Of a stretch of DNA of 64,000 bases, positions 25,468 to 33,465 are shown one piece after another. Origin of the DNA: Streptomyces acidicola (GTDB taxonomy: Bacteria; Actinomycetota; Actinomycetes; Streptomycetales; Streptomycetaceae). The stretch covers positions 1 to 64,000 of the forward strand of contig NZ_VMNX01000008.1 in the NCBI RefSeq assembly GCF_009377235.1, written 5' to 3'. The notes under the pieces are model-generated. The model made no database searches. It was not told the origin of the DNA and worked only from the letters and a program-made list of their open reading frames with translations. Position 1 is the stretch's first letter; the number at the start of each line of letters is the position of its first letter. The position numbers and the translations under genes are program-made.

Positions 25468-26475
25468 ATGGAGACACGGGTCAGCAGGAGACACCCCCTC
25501 GCGGGTGTCGTCGCCCTCCTCGCTCTCATCGCCGCAACAGCCCTGACCGCGTGCAGCGCGGCCACCACCGACTCCGCCACAGGTTCCGGCAAGACCACGG
25601 CGTCCGGCCCCACGGTCCGGATCGCCGTCGGTATCGACCCCTCGTTCGCGCCCTTCTTCCTCGCCGACGCCAGGGGTCTGTGGGCGGAGCACGGGGTGAA
25701 CGTCCAGCTCGTCCAGTTCGGGCGGGGCGGTGAGGGCGTCGACGCCCTGGCCGCCGGTCAGGTGCAGTTGGCCGGCAACTCCGACACCACCACCATCGGC
25801 ATGCTCCAGCAGCACACCGGTCTGCGGTCGCTGCTCGTCTACGAGGAGTCCGGCCGCTATCTCAAGGTGGTCCTCGGCCCCAAGGTCAAGGACCCTTCCG
25901 AGGTCAGGAAGATGGCCGTCGTACCGGGGCTCTCGGAGCTCGCGGCGACCCGGTTCCTCCAGTCCAAGGGCATCGACGAGACATCGGTCGACTTCGTCAC
26001 CGCGGATCCGCCGGAGATCCCGGCGCTCTTGCAGAAGGGCGACGTCGACGCCTACGTTCTGTGGGAGCCGTGGCCCGCCAAGGGTGCCGAACTGGGCGGA
26101 CGGGTCCTGGAGACCACGGGCGACTACGGCCTGTCGTACGCCCACTGGCTCATCACCGACGACAAGTGGCTGAGCAACAACAAGGGCACGGCGGTCAGGG
26201 TCGCGCAGGCCCTGCGGGAAGCGGCGAAGGCCACCGAGGCCGACCCGGACGCGGCGGCGGCCGCCACGCAGAAGGCCGCGAAGGTCCCCACCACCCAGAC
26301 CGTGCAAGCCATCGAGGACATCGACTTCGGCGTCCGCGACATCACCGCGGCCGACCTCAGGGGTTACACCGCGACCGCCCGGTTCTACGTGGACACCGGG
26401 AAGGTCAGTTCCCAACCGGACGTGACCGGGGTCGTGCTGCCCGGATGGTTCACCCAGCAGACGAAGGGATCCTGA
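25468..26475 (+). CDS. ABC transporter substrate-binding lipoprotein (NMT1/SsuA-like), second copy
   Basis: A 335-residue lipoprotein with a clear lipobox LTAC (Cys29). Ligand-binding landmarks are GIDPSFAPFFLADARGLW, AGNSDTTTIGMLQQHTGLRS and ADPPEIPALLQKGDVDAYVL. It is a paralogue of the lipoprotein at 17509: both share APF-L, GRYLKVVL/DRYLKVVL and PPEIP blocks in the same order. The ATG at 25468 has GAGG 5 bp upstream. Its stop overlaps the ATPase start by 1 bp, so it belongs to a complete importer. The family binds nitrate, sulfonates, phthalate-like acids or pyrimidine precursors; here an aromatic ligand is inferred from context. Confidence 0.9.
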   Translation: METRVSRRHPLAGVVALLALIAATALTACSAATTDSATGSGKTTASGPTVRIAVGIDPSFAPFFLADARGLWAEHGVNVQLVQFGRGGEGVDALAAGQVQLAGNSDTTTIGMLQQHTGLRSLLVYEESGRYLKVVLGPKVKDPSEVRKMAVVPGLSELAATRFLQSKGIDETSVDFVTADPPEIPALLQKGDVDAYVLWEPWPAKGAELGGRVLETTGDYGLSYAHWLITDDKWLSNNKGTAVRVAQALREAAKATEADPDAAAAATQKAAKVPTTQTVQAIEDIDFGVRDITAADLRGYTATARFYVDTGKVSSQPDVTGVVLPGWFTQQTKGS

Positions 26476-27326
26476 TGACCAAGGCCATCGAGGCCGACCG
26501 GCCGCCGTCCGGTCCGGCGCGTGAGAACGACGCCCATGGTGCGGCCGTCGCCGTCGACGGGGTGGACATCCGGTTCGGCTCCTTCCACGCCGTGCGCGAC
26601 ATCTCGCTGGACATCGCCGCCGGTGAGTTCCTCTGTCTGCTCGGCCCGAGCGGCTGCGGCAAGTCCACCCTGCTGTCGGCGCTCGCCGGGTTCGTACACC
26701 CGCACTCGGGCAGCCTCACCGTCGACGGAATGCCCGTCACCGGTCCCGACCCCGAACTCGGCATGGTCTTCCAGAGCAGCGAGGCCCTCTTCGACTGGCT
26801 CACCGTCCGCCAGAACGTGGCGTTCGGCCCCCGGATGCGCGGCAGGTCCCGTGCCGAGCAGCACAAACTGGCCGACGAGTACCTCTCCCTGGTCGGCCTG
26901 CGGCACTGCGCCGACCGGTTCCCGAGCCAGCTCTCCGGCGGAATGCGTCAGCGCGTGCAGATCGCGCGCGTCCTGGCGAACGAACCGCGCGTGGTGCTGA
27001 TGGACGAGCCGTTCGGCGCGCTCGACGCGCAGACCCGGCAGGTGATGCAGGAGGAGATGGCCCGCATCTGGCAGACCTCGGGCTGCACCGTCGTCTTCGT
27101 CACCCATGACATCGACGAGGCGATCCTGCTGGCCGACCGCGTCGCCGTCATGACCGCCGGCCCGGCCGCCTCGGTCAAGTCCGTCTACCCGGTGGACCTG
27201 CCCCGGCCGCGCGACGAGTCCGACCCCGCCGCCCGCGAACTGCGGCACGCGCTGCGGGACGACATCGGCGAGGAGGTCCGCAAGGCCCTGCTGGCCCAGG
27301 GGCTCGACCAGGAGGAGCAGCGATGA
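26475..27326 (+). CDS. ABC transporter ATP-binding protein (SsuB/TauB-like)
   Basis: A 283-residue ATPase energising import. Walker A is GPSGCGKST (about 61-69), the Q-loop is in GMVFQSSEALFDWLTV, the signature is LSGGMRQR, Walker B is VVLMDEPFGALD and the H-loop is FVTHDIDEA. The overall form is that of nitrate/sulfonate/taurine importers. It overlaps the lipoprotein gene by 1 bp and the permease gene by 4 bp, so the three make one transporter. It would be controlled from the divergent region at 25134-25467. Confidence 0.95.
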   Translation: MTKAIEADRPPSGPARENDAHGAAVAVDGVDIRFGSFHAVRDISLDIAAGEFLCLLGPSGCGKSTLLSALAGFVHPHSGSLTVDGMPVTGPDPELGMVFQSSEALFDWLTVRQNVAFGPRMRGRSRAEQHKLADEYLSLVGLRHCADRFPSQLSGGMRQRVQIARVLANEPRVVLMDEPFGALDAQTRQVMQEEMARIWQTSGCTVVFVTHDIDEAILLADRVAVMTAGPAASVKSVYPVDLPRPRDESDPAARELRHALRDDIGEEVRKALLAQGLDQEEQR

Positions 27327-28144
27327 CGGTCGTCACGGCGAAGCCCACCGCCGAACCACGGGTCGACCGGCGCCCGGTGCGCGGCGCCGTACGGGGACTG
27401 CGCACGGCCGCTCTGTCCGTGGTGTCCGTCCTCGTCGGCGTCGGGATCTGGCAGTTGCTGGCGATGTCGTACGGCGCCTCCCTGGTCGCCTCCCCGCAGG
27501 CGACCCTGTCGGCCGCCGTCGATCTCGCCCGCGACGGCACGCTCACCAACTCGATCATCGCCTCCAGCCGCCGCATCCTGATCGGCTGGGGTCTCGGGCT
27601 GCTGGTGGGTGTGCCGGTCGGCCTGCTCATCGGGCAGATCCCGCTGGTACGACGGCTTCTCGACCCGTACATCGAGTTCTTCCGCTTCATCCCGCCGGTC
27701 GCCTTCGTGACGCTGGCCGTGGTCTGGCTCGGCATCGGCGAGTCGTCCAAGGTCGTGCTGATCTTCTACACGGCGGTCTTCATCGTCACGCTGAACACCA
27801 GCGCCGGAGTGATGGCGGTGAACGAGTCGAAGCTGCGGGCCGCCGCCAGCCTGGGCGCGGGCCGCCGGCAGATCCTGCAGCAGGTCGTGCTGCCGTCGAC
27901 CGTGCCGTACATCGTCACGGGGGCGCGGCTCGCCATGGGCAACAGCTTCCTGACCATCGTCTCCGCCGAGATCGTCGCCGCCCAGGTCGGTCTCGGTTCG
28001 CTGATCTGGACCTCCCGCAACTACGGGCGCATCGACTGGGTCTTCGTCGGCATCATCACCCTGGGCATTCTCGGCTTCGTCTTCGACCGCGTGCTGCGCA
28101 TCGTGGCCTCGCGGGTGCTGCGACGTTATGGAGTGAAACTGTGA
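27323..28144 (+). CDS. ABC transporter permease (SsuC/TauC-like)
   Basis: A 273-residue inner-membrane permease with six predicted helices. The cytoplasmic EAA-type loop that docks with the ATPase reads NESKLRAAASLGAGRRQILQ (about 171-190). The N-terminal 25 residues are charged and cytoplasmic. It overlaps the ATPase gene by 4 bp and the downstream oxidoreductase by 4 bp (GTGA). Length and topology are normal for the family. Confidence 0.94.
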   Translation: MTVVTAKPTAEPRVDRRPVRGAVRGLRTAALSVVSVLVGVGIWQLLAMSYGASLVASPQATLSAAVDLARDGTLTNSIIASSRRILIGWGLGLLVGVPVGLLIGQIPLVRRLLDPYIEFFRFIPPVAFVTLAVVWLGIGESSKVVLIFYTAVFIVTLNTSAGVMAVNESKLRAAASLGAGRRQILQQVVLPSTVPYIVTGARLAMGNSFLTIVSAEIVAAQVGLGSLIWTSRNYGRIDWVFVGIITLGILGFVFDRVLRIVASRVLRRYGVKL

Positions 28145-29106
28145 GCAGTCATGTGCAGGGGCAGACGTCCCGTGCGCTGGTCCTTGAGCGGTTCGGCACG
28201 CTTCCCCGACTGGTGGAGCGTCCCGTGCCGGTGCGGGAGCCCGGCCGGACCCTCGTACGGGTACGGGCGGCGCAGGTGGCGCATCTCGATCTGAACGTCG
28301 TGGACGGGAAGTTCGGCATCCTCCCGGATCTGCCCTCCGTGCCGGGCACCTCGGCGTGCGGGGTGGTCCTGGCCTCGGACACCCACGCCGAGGGCAGCCT
28401 GGTGAGGATCAACGGCAAGGGGCTGGGGCTGCGCCGGGACGGCGGCTGGGCCGAGCATGCCGTGGTGCCCGACGCCGCCGCGCTGCCCGTGCCCGAGGGC
28501 ACCGATCCGGCGCTGGCGTGCAGTTACTTCTCCCCCGCGGGTACCGCGTGGCTGGCGGTGCACTCGGTGGCGGGGGTGCGGCCCGGGGAGCGGGTCCTGG
28601 TGACCGGTGCGTCGGGCGCGGTCGGCGCGCTGGCCGTGCAGGTCGCCGCGCGCGCCGGGGCCGAGGTGATCGGGGTGGTGGGACGCCCGGCCAAGCTGAG
28701 CCATGTCCCGGCGCCGGCGAAGCCGGTCCTGGCGGCGGAGTTGTCGCCGGACGCGGTGGGCGGCACGGTGGACGCGATCGTCGACACCGTCGGCGGACCG
28801 GTACTGCGCGACGCCCTCGCGCTGGTCCGTCCGCGCGGGCGTGCGGCGCTGGTCGGCTACACCGCCGGGCGTGAGTTCAGCGTGGACCTCGCCGACTTCC
28901 TGCTGGCGGACGTGGCGCTGTTGCCCGTCAATCTGATGTCCCGCGGCAAGGAGGTCGCCGCGGACGCCGAGCGGATGCTCGCCGAACTGGCCTCGGGAGA
29001 GCTGACGTTGCCGATCGAGCGGCACGGGATCGAGGGGCTGGGGCAGGCGGTGGACCGGTTGCGGAGCGGGGAGGCGGTCGGGAGGGTGGTGCTGGATCTG
29101 GACTGA
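28141..29106 (+). CDS. Zinc-binding-dehydrogenase-like quinone oxidoreductase
   Basis: A 321-residue MDR-superfamily oxidoreductase. The catalytic GroES-like half covers about 1-120 and the NADPH-binding half has GERVLVTGASGAVGALAVQ (about 145-163). Catalytic and structural zinc cysteines are absent, so it belongs to the zinc-free quinone oxidoreductase/enoyl reductase branch. The GTG at 28141 overlaps the permease stop by 4 bp, placing it as the last gene of the importer operon. A reductive step on an unsaturated intermediate is plausible. A block of 18-bp repeats follows its stop. Confidence 0.85.
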   Translation: MSSHVQGQTSRALVLERFGTLPRLVERPVPVREPGRTLVRVRAAQVAHLDLNVVDGKFGILPDLPSVPGTSACGVVLASDTHAEGSLVRINGKGLGLRRDGGWAEHAVVPDAAALPVPEGTDPALACSYFSPAGTAWLAVHSVAGVRPGERVLVTGASGAVGALAVQVAARAGAEVIGVVGRPAKLSHVPAPAKPVLAAELSPDAVGGTVDAIVDTVGGPVLRDALALVRPRGRAALVGYTAGREFSVDLADFLLADVALLPVNLMSRGKEVAADAERMLAELASGELTLPIERHGIEGLGQAVDRLRSGEAVGRVVLDLD

Positions 29107-29170
29107 GACCGCTCAGTGGGCTGACGCCGCTCAGTGGGCCGAGGCCGCTCAGTGGACGAAGGCCGTTCAG
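29107..29170. repeat. 18-bp tandem repeat between convergent genes
   Basis: The core CCGCTCAGTGG recurs at 29109-29119, 29127-29137 and 29145-29155, with a degenerate fourth copy at 29163-29170. It fills the 60-bp gap between the oxidoreductase and the leftward MaoC gene and slightly overlaps the latter's 3' end. The core resembles the right half of the island palindrome only in CGCTCAG; I do not count it as an operator. Confidence 0.75.
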
Positions 29171-29583
29171 ACCAGGACGACGACGGCATGGCCCCGGCAG
29201 CAGACGCTTCCGGGGCCTCCGCCGTCCGCGGGCCCGCAGCGCTCCACGAGGTCGAGCGTGACCTCGCCGCGCACCGGGTCGACCGCGCGTACGGTGCCGG
29301 TGACTTCGAGCCGGTCCCCCACGTGGGCGGGCGCCCGGTTCTGCCAGGCGACCTCCCTCACCCGCCCGGTCCCGCCTGCGAAGCCCGCCGCGGCCCGGTG
29401 GAAGAGACAGCCGTGCAGCTGCGCCATGACGACCGGTCCGGCCAGCCCCTCGGAGCGGGCGAAGGCGGTGTCGTAGTGGATGCGGTGGGTGTTGCGGGTG
29501 ACGGCGCCGAAGCGCAGCAGGGTGACCTCGTCGGGGATGAACGAGACGGGTGGTACCGGCTGACCGACGCTGACGGAATCCAT
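29167..29583 (-). CDS. MaoC-like hot-dog hydratase subunit, pair 2
   Basis: A 138-residue (from the ATG at 29583) hot-dog hydratase. FGAVTRNTHRIHYDTAFA carries the catalytic motif, and VVMAQLHGCLFHRAAAGF follows. It is close in plan to the subunit at 18437. A GTG at 29649, overlapping the partner's stop by 4 bp, would add 22 residues that are merely a Ser-Gln-Val repeat encoded by the 9-bp tandem array; the ATG at 29583 has AGGTGAG 7-8 bp upstream and gives the normal N-terminus. Which start is used decides whether the repeat is translated. It forms a heteromer with the next protein. Confidence 0.75.
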   Translation of the reverse strand: MDSVSVGQPVPPVSFIPDEVTLLRFGAVTRNTHRIHYDTAFARSEGLAGPVVMAQLHGCLFHRAAAGFAGGTGRVREVAWQNRAPAHVGDRLEVTGTVRAVDPVRGEVTLDLVERCGPADGGGPGSVCCRGHAVVVLV

Positions 29584-29590
29584 GGGCGTA

Positions 29591-29653
29591 CTCACCTGAC
29601 TCACTTGACTCACCTGACTCACCTGACTCACCTGACTCACCTGACTCACCTGA
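29591..29653 (-). repeat. 9-bp tandem repeat, seven copies, at a gene junction
   Basis: Seven units of CTCACCTGA (one with a C-to-T change) run from 29591 to 29653. On the coding strand each unit reads TCAGGTGAG and contains both a Shine-Dalgarno-like AGGTGA and a GTG codon. The last unit includes the stop codon of the upstream FAS1-like gene. Units are multiples of three, so copy-number change would keep the frame but vary the distance and the number of candidate starts between the two genes. Confidence 0.9.
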
Positions 29654-30125
29654 CGATGAACCTCTCCGTGACCTCGACGAGCACTCCGCGCGCCGCGCTG
29701 TACGTCTTCTCCACCGTGAGCAGCAGGAACCCGTCCCCGGATCCCTTGCGCTCGACCGCCATGAGGGCCCGGAGCACGTCGATCGCGTCACCGGCCCGTA
29801 CCTCGTCCTTCCAGCGCACCTCCTGGCCGCCCGCCATCAGCCGCACGTCGAGCCCGTCCGTGCCGGGGACCTCGTCGCGGTACATGCCGTCCGGGCGGAC
29901 CTCGTCCGGGCCGGGGCCGGGAGCCGGGCGCAGCAGGCTCACGAGGTACATGGGGTGCACGGTGAACCGGGAGTGTCCCGGCTCGGTCAGGTGCGGCGCG
30001 GTCTCTCCCGAGGCCCGCGCGAACTCCGCGGCGTCCTCGGCCCGTACGACCCCCAGGGGGCGCCGTTCCTGCCGGCCGATCGAGGCCCGGGCCCGTTCCT
30101 CCGCCAGATCCAGCTCCGCCGCCAT
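29646..30125 (-). CDS. MaoC N-terminal (FAS1-like) dehydratase subunit, pair 2
   Basis: A 159-residue FAS1-like dehydratase-domain protein. Typical parts are VRAEDAAEFARASGETAPHL, HPMYLVSLLRP and the segment ending WKDEVRAGDAIDVLRALMAV. The ATG at 30125 is chosen because GGAGG lies 7 bp upstream; an ATG at 30149 is less likely. It heads a two-gene leftward operon diverging from the C-C hydrolase at 30242, with a palindrome at 30190-30206 between. It partners the MaoC subunit at 29167. Confidence 0.8.
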   Translation of the reverse strand: MAAELDLAEERARASIGRQERRPLGVVRAEDAAEFARASGETAPHLTEPGHSRFTVHPMYLVSLLRPAPGPGPDEVRPDGMYRDEVPGTDGLDVRLMAGGQEVRWKDEVRAGDAIDVLRALMAVERKGSGDGFLLLTVEKTYSAARGVLVEVTERFIVR

Positions 30126-30189
30126 GTGCCGCCTCCGTCCTCGGGTCACGCGACGCTAACCGCCGCTGCCCGTCCGTCACCACGGGTCC

Positions 30190-30206
30190 GGCCCGCTCAG
30201 CGGACC
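30190..30206. promoter_or_regulatory. Island palindrome, copy 4
   Basis: GGCCCGCTCAGCGGACC, in the divergent gap between the second hydratase pair (start 30125) and the rightward hydrolase/CoA-transferase operon (start 30242). The core CCGCTCAGCGG is a perfect inverted repeat. Confidence 0.65.
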
Positions 30207-30241
30207 GCTCCGCTTGGGTGCGCCCGTGAGCGCCGGACACG

Positions 30242-31117
30242 ATGCGAGGCATGGACCTCATGGACATTCAGCCGCCCCCGCAGGGCGCCTACGCGGACGC
30301 GGACGGCGTCGACTACCACTACATCGAGCTGGGCGAGGGAACCCCCACCGTCTTTCTGCACGGCGGCGGCCCGGGATGTACGGGCTGGTCGGACTTCGGG
30401 CAGGTGGCGCCGCTGTTCGCGGCGGACCGCCGGTGCCTCCTCGTCGACATCCTGCAGTACGGGAAGTCCGCCAAGCCCGTCATCAAGGGCCCCATGTGGG
30501 ACTACCACGCCGCGAAGACGGTGGCGTTGCTCGACACCCTGGGCGTGGAGCGCGCCGACTTCGTCTGCAACTCGTGGGGCGGGACGATCGCGCTCAACCT
30601 GGCCGCCAAGTACCCGGAGCGTGTCCGGTCGCTTGTGATCACCGGCAGTATGCCGGTCTTCCACGGCCCGCTGGCCCCGCTGCCGGAGAGCGGCCGTCGC
30701 GGACGCAACGCCCGCGACGTGTACTACGGCGGTGACGGCCCGTCCCGGGAGAAGATGCGGGCCCTGATGGCGCGTCTGGAGTGGTACGACCCGGACGCCG
30801 TCCCCGAGGGCACCGTGACGCTGCGCCACGAGCAGAGCCTCGACCCGGAGGAGACCGCGCTGGCCGGCGCCTCGGACAACCCGCGCGGCGACTGGCAGGA
30901 CCTCTCCGCCGAACTCGGCCGTATCGAGGCCCCCGCGCTCTTCCTGTGGGGGATGTACGACGCCTTCCTGACCCCGGACTATCCCCTGATGCTTGCCCGC
31001 ATGGTGCCGCGGGGCAGTCTCCATGTGATGGATCAGGCGTCCCACCACCCCCAGGAAGAGCGTCCGTACGATTACTACAGCGTGGTCAGCGGGTTCCTGA
31101 ACCAGCACCACGGCTGA
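30242..31117 (+). CDS. Meta-cleavage product (C-C) hydrolase, BphD/HsaD-like
   Basis: A 291-residue alpha/beta hydrolase with hallmarks of C-C hydrolases: the Gly-rich oxyanion stretch FLHGGGPGCTGWSDF (about 38-52), LVDILQYGKSAKP, nucleophile Ser in CNSWGGTIALNL, acid Asp in LWGMYDAFLTPDYP and His in MDQASHHPQEE. The motif wording is closer to BphD/HsaD than is the hydrolase at 20572. Starts at 30242, 30251 and 30260 are all in frame; the last has GAGG at a normal 10-bp spacing. It heads a rightward operon with the CoA-transferase (17-bp gap) and ligase. Confidence 0.87.
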   Translation: MRGMDLMDIQPPPQGAYADADGVDYHYIELGEGTPTVFLHGGGPGCTGWSDFGQVAPLFAADRRCLLVDILQYGKSAKPVIKGPMWDYHAAKTVALLDTLGVERADFVCNSWGGTIALNLAAKYPERVRSLVITGSMPVFHGPLAPLPESGRRGRNARDVYYGGDGPSREKMRALMARLEWYDPDAVPEGTVTLRHEQSLDPEETALAGASDNPRGDWQDLSAELGRIEAPALFLWGMYDAFLTPDYPLMLARMVPRGSLHVMDQASHHPQEERPYDYYSVVSGFLNQHHG

Positions 31118-31134
31118 CGGCGAGCGGAGGACAC

Positions 31135-33465
31135 GTGAGCGCATCGATCCCCCGGGTCGTCGAACTGTCCAGCCCGTTCGCCCGGTTCGCGGGCAGGCTG
31201 CTGGTCGGGCTCGGTCACGAGGTCGTCCTCGTCGAACCCCCTCAGGGCGACGGGACGCGGCGCGAACTCGGCGGTGACGCCTTCGCCCACTGGCACGCCG
31301 GGAAACGCTCGGTGACGCTTGACCCGTCCGCCCCTGAGGGCGCCGCCGGGCTGCGGCGCCTGCTGGCGGGCGCCGACGTCCTGCTCGACGGAACGGCGGA
31401 CGGCGCGGGCCCGGCCGCCGAGGGCCTCGACCATCTGGTCCATGTGCGTGTCACCCCGTTCGGTCTGGTCGGTCCCCGCAGCGGTTGGCAGGGGACCGAC
31501 CTGGTCGTGGCGGCGCTGGGCGGGATGCTCGCGCAGGTGGGCGATCCCGACGGGCCGCCGCTGCGGCTGCCGGAGAACCAGGCGGAGCAGCTCGCGGGCG
31601 TCAACGCGGCGATCGCCGTCCTGCTCGGCCTGCGGGCACGGCGCCGGGGGCCGGGTCAGCTCATCGACGTCTCCGCGCAGGCATGTGTGGCGGCGGCCCT
31701 GGAGGCGGGAGCCCTCGCCTATCTGCACGAGGACCGGGTACCGCCGCGGCCGGGGCGCGTGCACCCCCTGGTCCCGCACGGGCTGTTCCGGGCCGCCGAC
31801 GGTTACCTGGGCGGTGGACTCGGGGGCAGCCCCCGCATGTGGGACGCGCTGCTCGCCTGGCTGCGCGAGGAGGGCGCGGACGCCGATCTCGCGGAGCCCC
31901 GGTGGCAGGACCCTGTCGAGCGCAAGAAGCACCAGGAGTACGTCTTCAACGTCGTCCAGGACTTCGTCGGCACCTGGCCCAAGGCCGAGTTCGCGGAGCG
32001 GGCGCAGGCCAGGAAACTGCCCTGGGCGGCCGTGGACCTGCCGTACGAGCTGCCGGACAACCCCCAGCTGTCCGCACGGAACTTCTTCACCCGGGTCGAG
32101 GGCCGGACCGACGTGGGCTTCCCGTTCGCGTTCCCCGAGGGCCGCAGGGTCACCCGGCTCCGCGTGCCCGGCCCCGGTGACGACCAGGCACTCCTCGACG
32201 ACCAGGCGCTCCCCGACGAGCAACGCCCGGTGCGACGGGCCGAGGGCGCCTCCTCCGCCCGGCCCGCCCTGGACGGCGTCCGCGTCCTCGACCTGACCTG
32301 GGTGCTCGCGGGCCCGTACTGCACGAAGGTCCTGGCCGACCACGGTGCTGACGTCATCAAGGTGGAGTCCCTCGGACGCCCCGACCCCACCCGGTTCGCG
32401 CCCTTCATGCACCTGTCGCGGGGCGACCACACGGACCCGAACACCAACGGCTACTTCAACGAGGTCAACCGCAACAAGCGCAGCATCGCCCTCGACACAC
32501 GGACCGAGGAGGGCGTCGCCGTACTCCGGGACCTCATCGCTTCCTGCGACGTCCTCGTGGAGAACTTCAGTGCCACGGTCATGACCCGGCTCGGCCTCGG
32601 CTACGACGCGCTGCGCGAGATCAACCCGGGCATCGTGTACGTGAGCATGTCGGGCATGGGCCACACCGGCCCGCGTGCGGGCTGGGTGTCGTACGCCGAC
32701 ACCGTCTCGGCCAGTTCGGGACTGACCGGGCTGACCGGCTGGGGGCCGGACGACGTGGTGGGCGTGATCTACGGCCACGGTGACATCGTGGCGGGTCTGC
32801 AGGCGGCGCTGGCGACGGTCGCCGCGCTGGAGCACCGGGCGGAGACCGGGCGTGGCCAGCACATCGACCTGTCCCAACTGGAGGCGATCGCCGCGCACAT
32901 GGGGACGAGCCTGCTCACGTCGTCCCGGACTCCGATCGGCAACGCGCACCCGGTGTGGAGCCCGCAGGGGGTGTACCGCTGCCTCGGCGCGGACCGCTGG
33001 CTGGCCGTGAGTGTCCGCTCGGACGAGGAGTGGGCGGCGCTGTGCGACGTCCTCGGCCGTCCCGAACTCGCCGCCGACGCACGGCTGTCGACGGCGGAGG
33101 GCCGGAGGCGTGAGAGCACCCGTGTCGACGGCGTGCTGGGCGACTGGGCGCGCCGTCTGTCCGCCGATCAGGCGGCGGAGCTGCTGCAGGAGCGAGGAAT
33201 CCCGGCCGGGGCGGTGCAGGACGGCCGTGAACTCGTCGAGCACGACCCGCAGTTGAGGGCACGCGGCTTCTACGTCCGTGCCGAGCACCCGGTCGCGGGC
33301 GCCTTTCTGCACGAGGGCGTCCCCATCCGTCTCACCGGCACGCCCGGCGGCATCCGGCGGGCCGCGCCCGTGCTGGGCGCGCACACCGACGAGGTGCTGC
33401 GCGACGTGGCGGGCATCTCTCCGGAGCGGCTCCGGCGGCTGCACGAGGAGGATGTGCTGCGATGA
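31135..33465 (+). CDS. Double-length CaiB/BaiF CoA-transferase
   Basis: A 776-residue fusion of two class III CoA-transferase modules. The first runs from VVELSSPFARFAGRLLVGLG to about residue 345; the second begins LDGVRVLDLTWVLAGPYCTK near residue 380 and includes FNEVNRNKRSIALDTRTEEG, SMSGMGHTGPRAGW and RGQHIDLSQLEAIAAHMG. The family moves CoA between carboxylic acids, or works in half-pairs forming an interlaced dimer; the fusion may be a covalent dimer with one active site. The N-terminal module is more divergent. GTG 31135 follows GGAGG. It probably activates the acid released by C-C hydrolysis. Confidence 0.87.
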   Translation: MSASIPRVVELSSPFARFAGRLLVGLGHEVVLVEPPQGDGTRRELGGDAFAHWHAGKRSVTLDPSAPEGAAGLRRLLAGADVLLDGTADGAGPAAEGLDHLVHVRVTPFGLVGPRSGWQGTDLVVAALGGMLAQVGDPDGPPLRLPENQAEQLAGVNAAIAVLLGLRARRRGPGQLIDVSAQACVAAALEAGALAYLHEDRVPPRPGRVHPLVPHGLFRAADGYLGGGLGGSPRMWDALLAWLREEGADADLAEPRWQDPVERKKHQEYVFNVVQDFVGTWPKAEFAERAQARKLPWAAVDLPYELPDNPQLSARNFFTRVEGRTDVGFPFAFPEGRRVTRLRVPGPGDDQALLDDQALPDEQRPVRRAEGASSARPALDGVRVLDLTWVLAGPYCTKVLADHGADVIKVESLGRPDPTRFAPFMHLSRGDHTDPNTNGYFNEVNRNKRSIALDTRTEEGVAVLRDLIASCDVLVENFSATVMTRLGLGYDALREINPGIVYVSMSGMGHTGPRAGWVSYADTVSASSGLTGLTGWGPDDVVGVIYGHGDIVAGLQAALATVAALEHRAETGRGQHIDLSQLEAIAAHMGTSLLTSSRTPIGNAHPVWSPQGVYRCLGADRWLAVSVRSDEEWAALCDVLGRPELAADARLSTAEGRRRESTRVDGVLGDWARRLSADQAAELLQERGIPAGAVQDGRELVEHDPQLRARGFYVRAEHPVAGAFLHEGVPIRLTGTPGGIRRAAPVLGAHTDEVLRDVAGISPERLRRLHEEDVLR

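Noticed and set aside
29107..29170. CGCTCAG-containing 18-bp repeats as extra copies of the island operator
   Set aside because: Only half of the palindrome matches and the repeats lie between convergent gene ends, not in a promoter.
29591..29653. Tandem repeats (here and at 4976, 12 and 49763) as possible CRISPR arrays
   Set aside because: Units are 7-18 bp with no spacers, and no cas genes are present.
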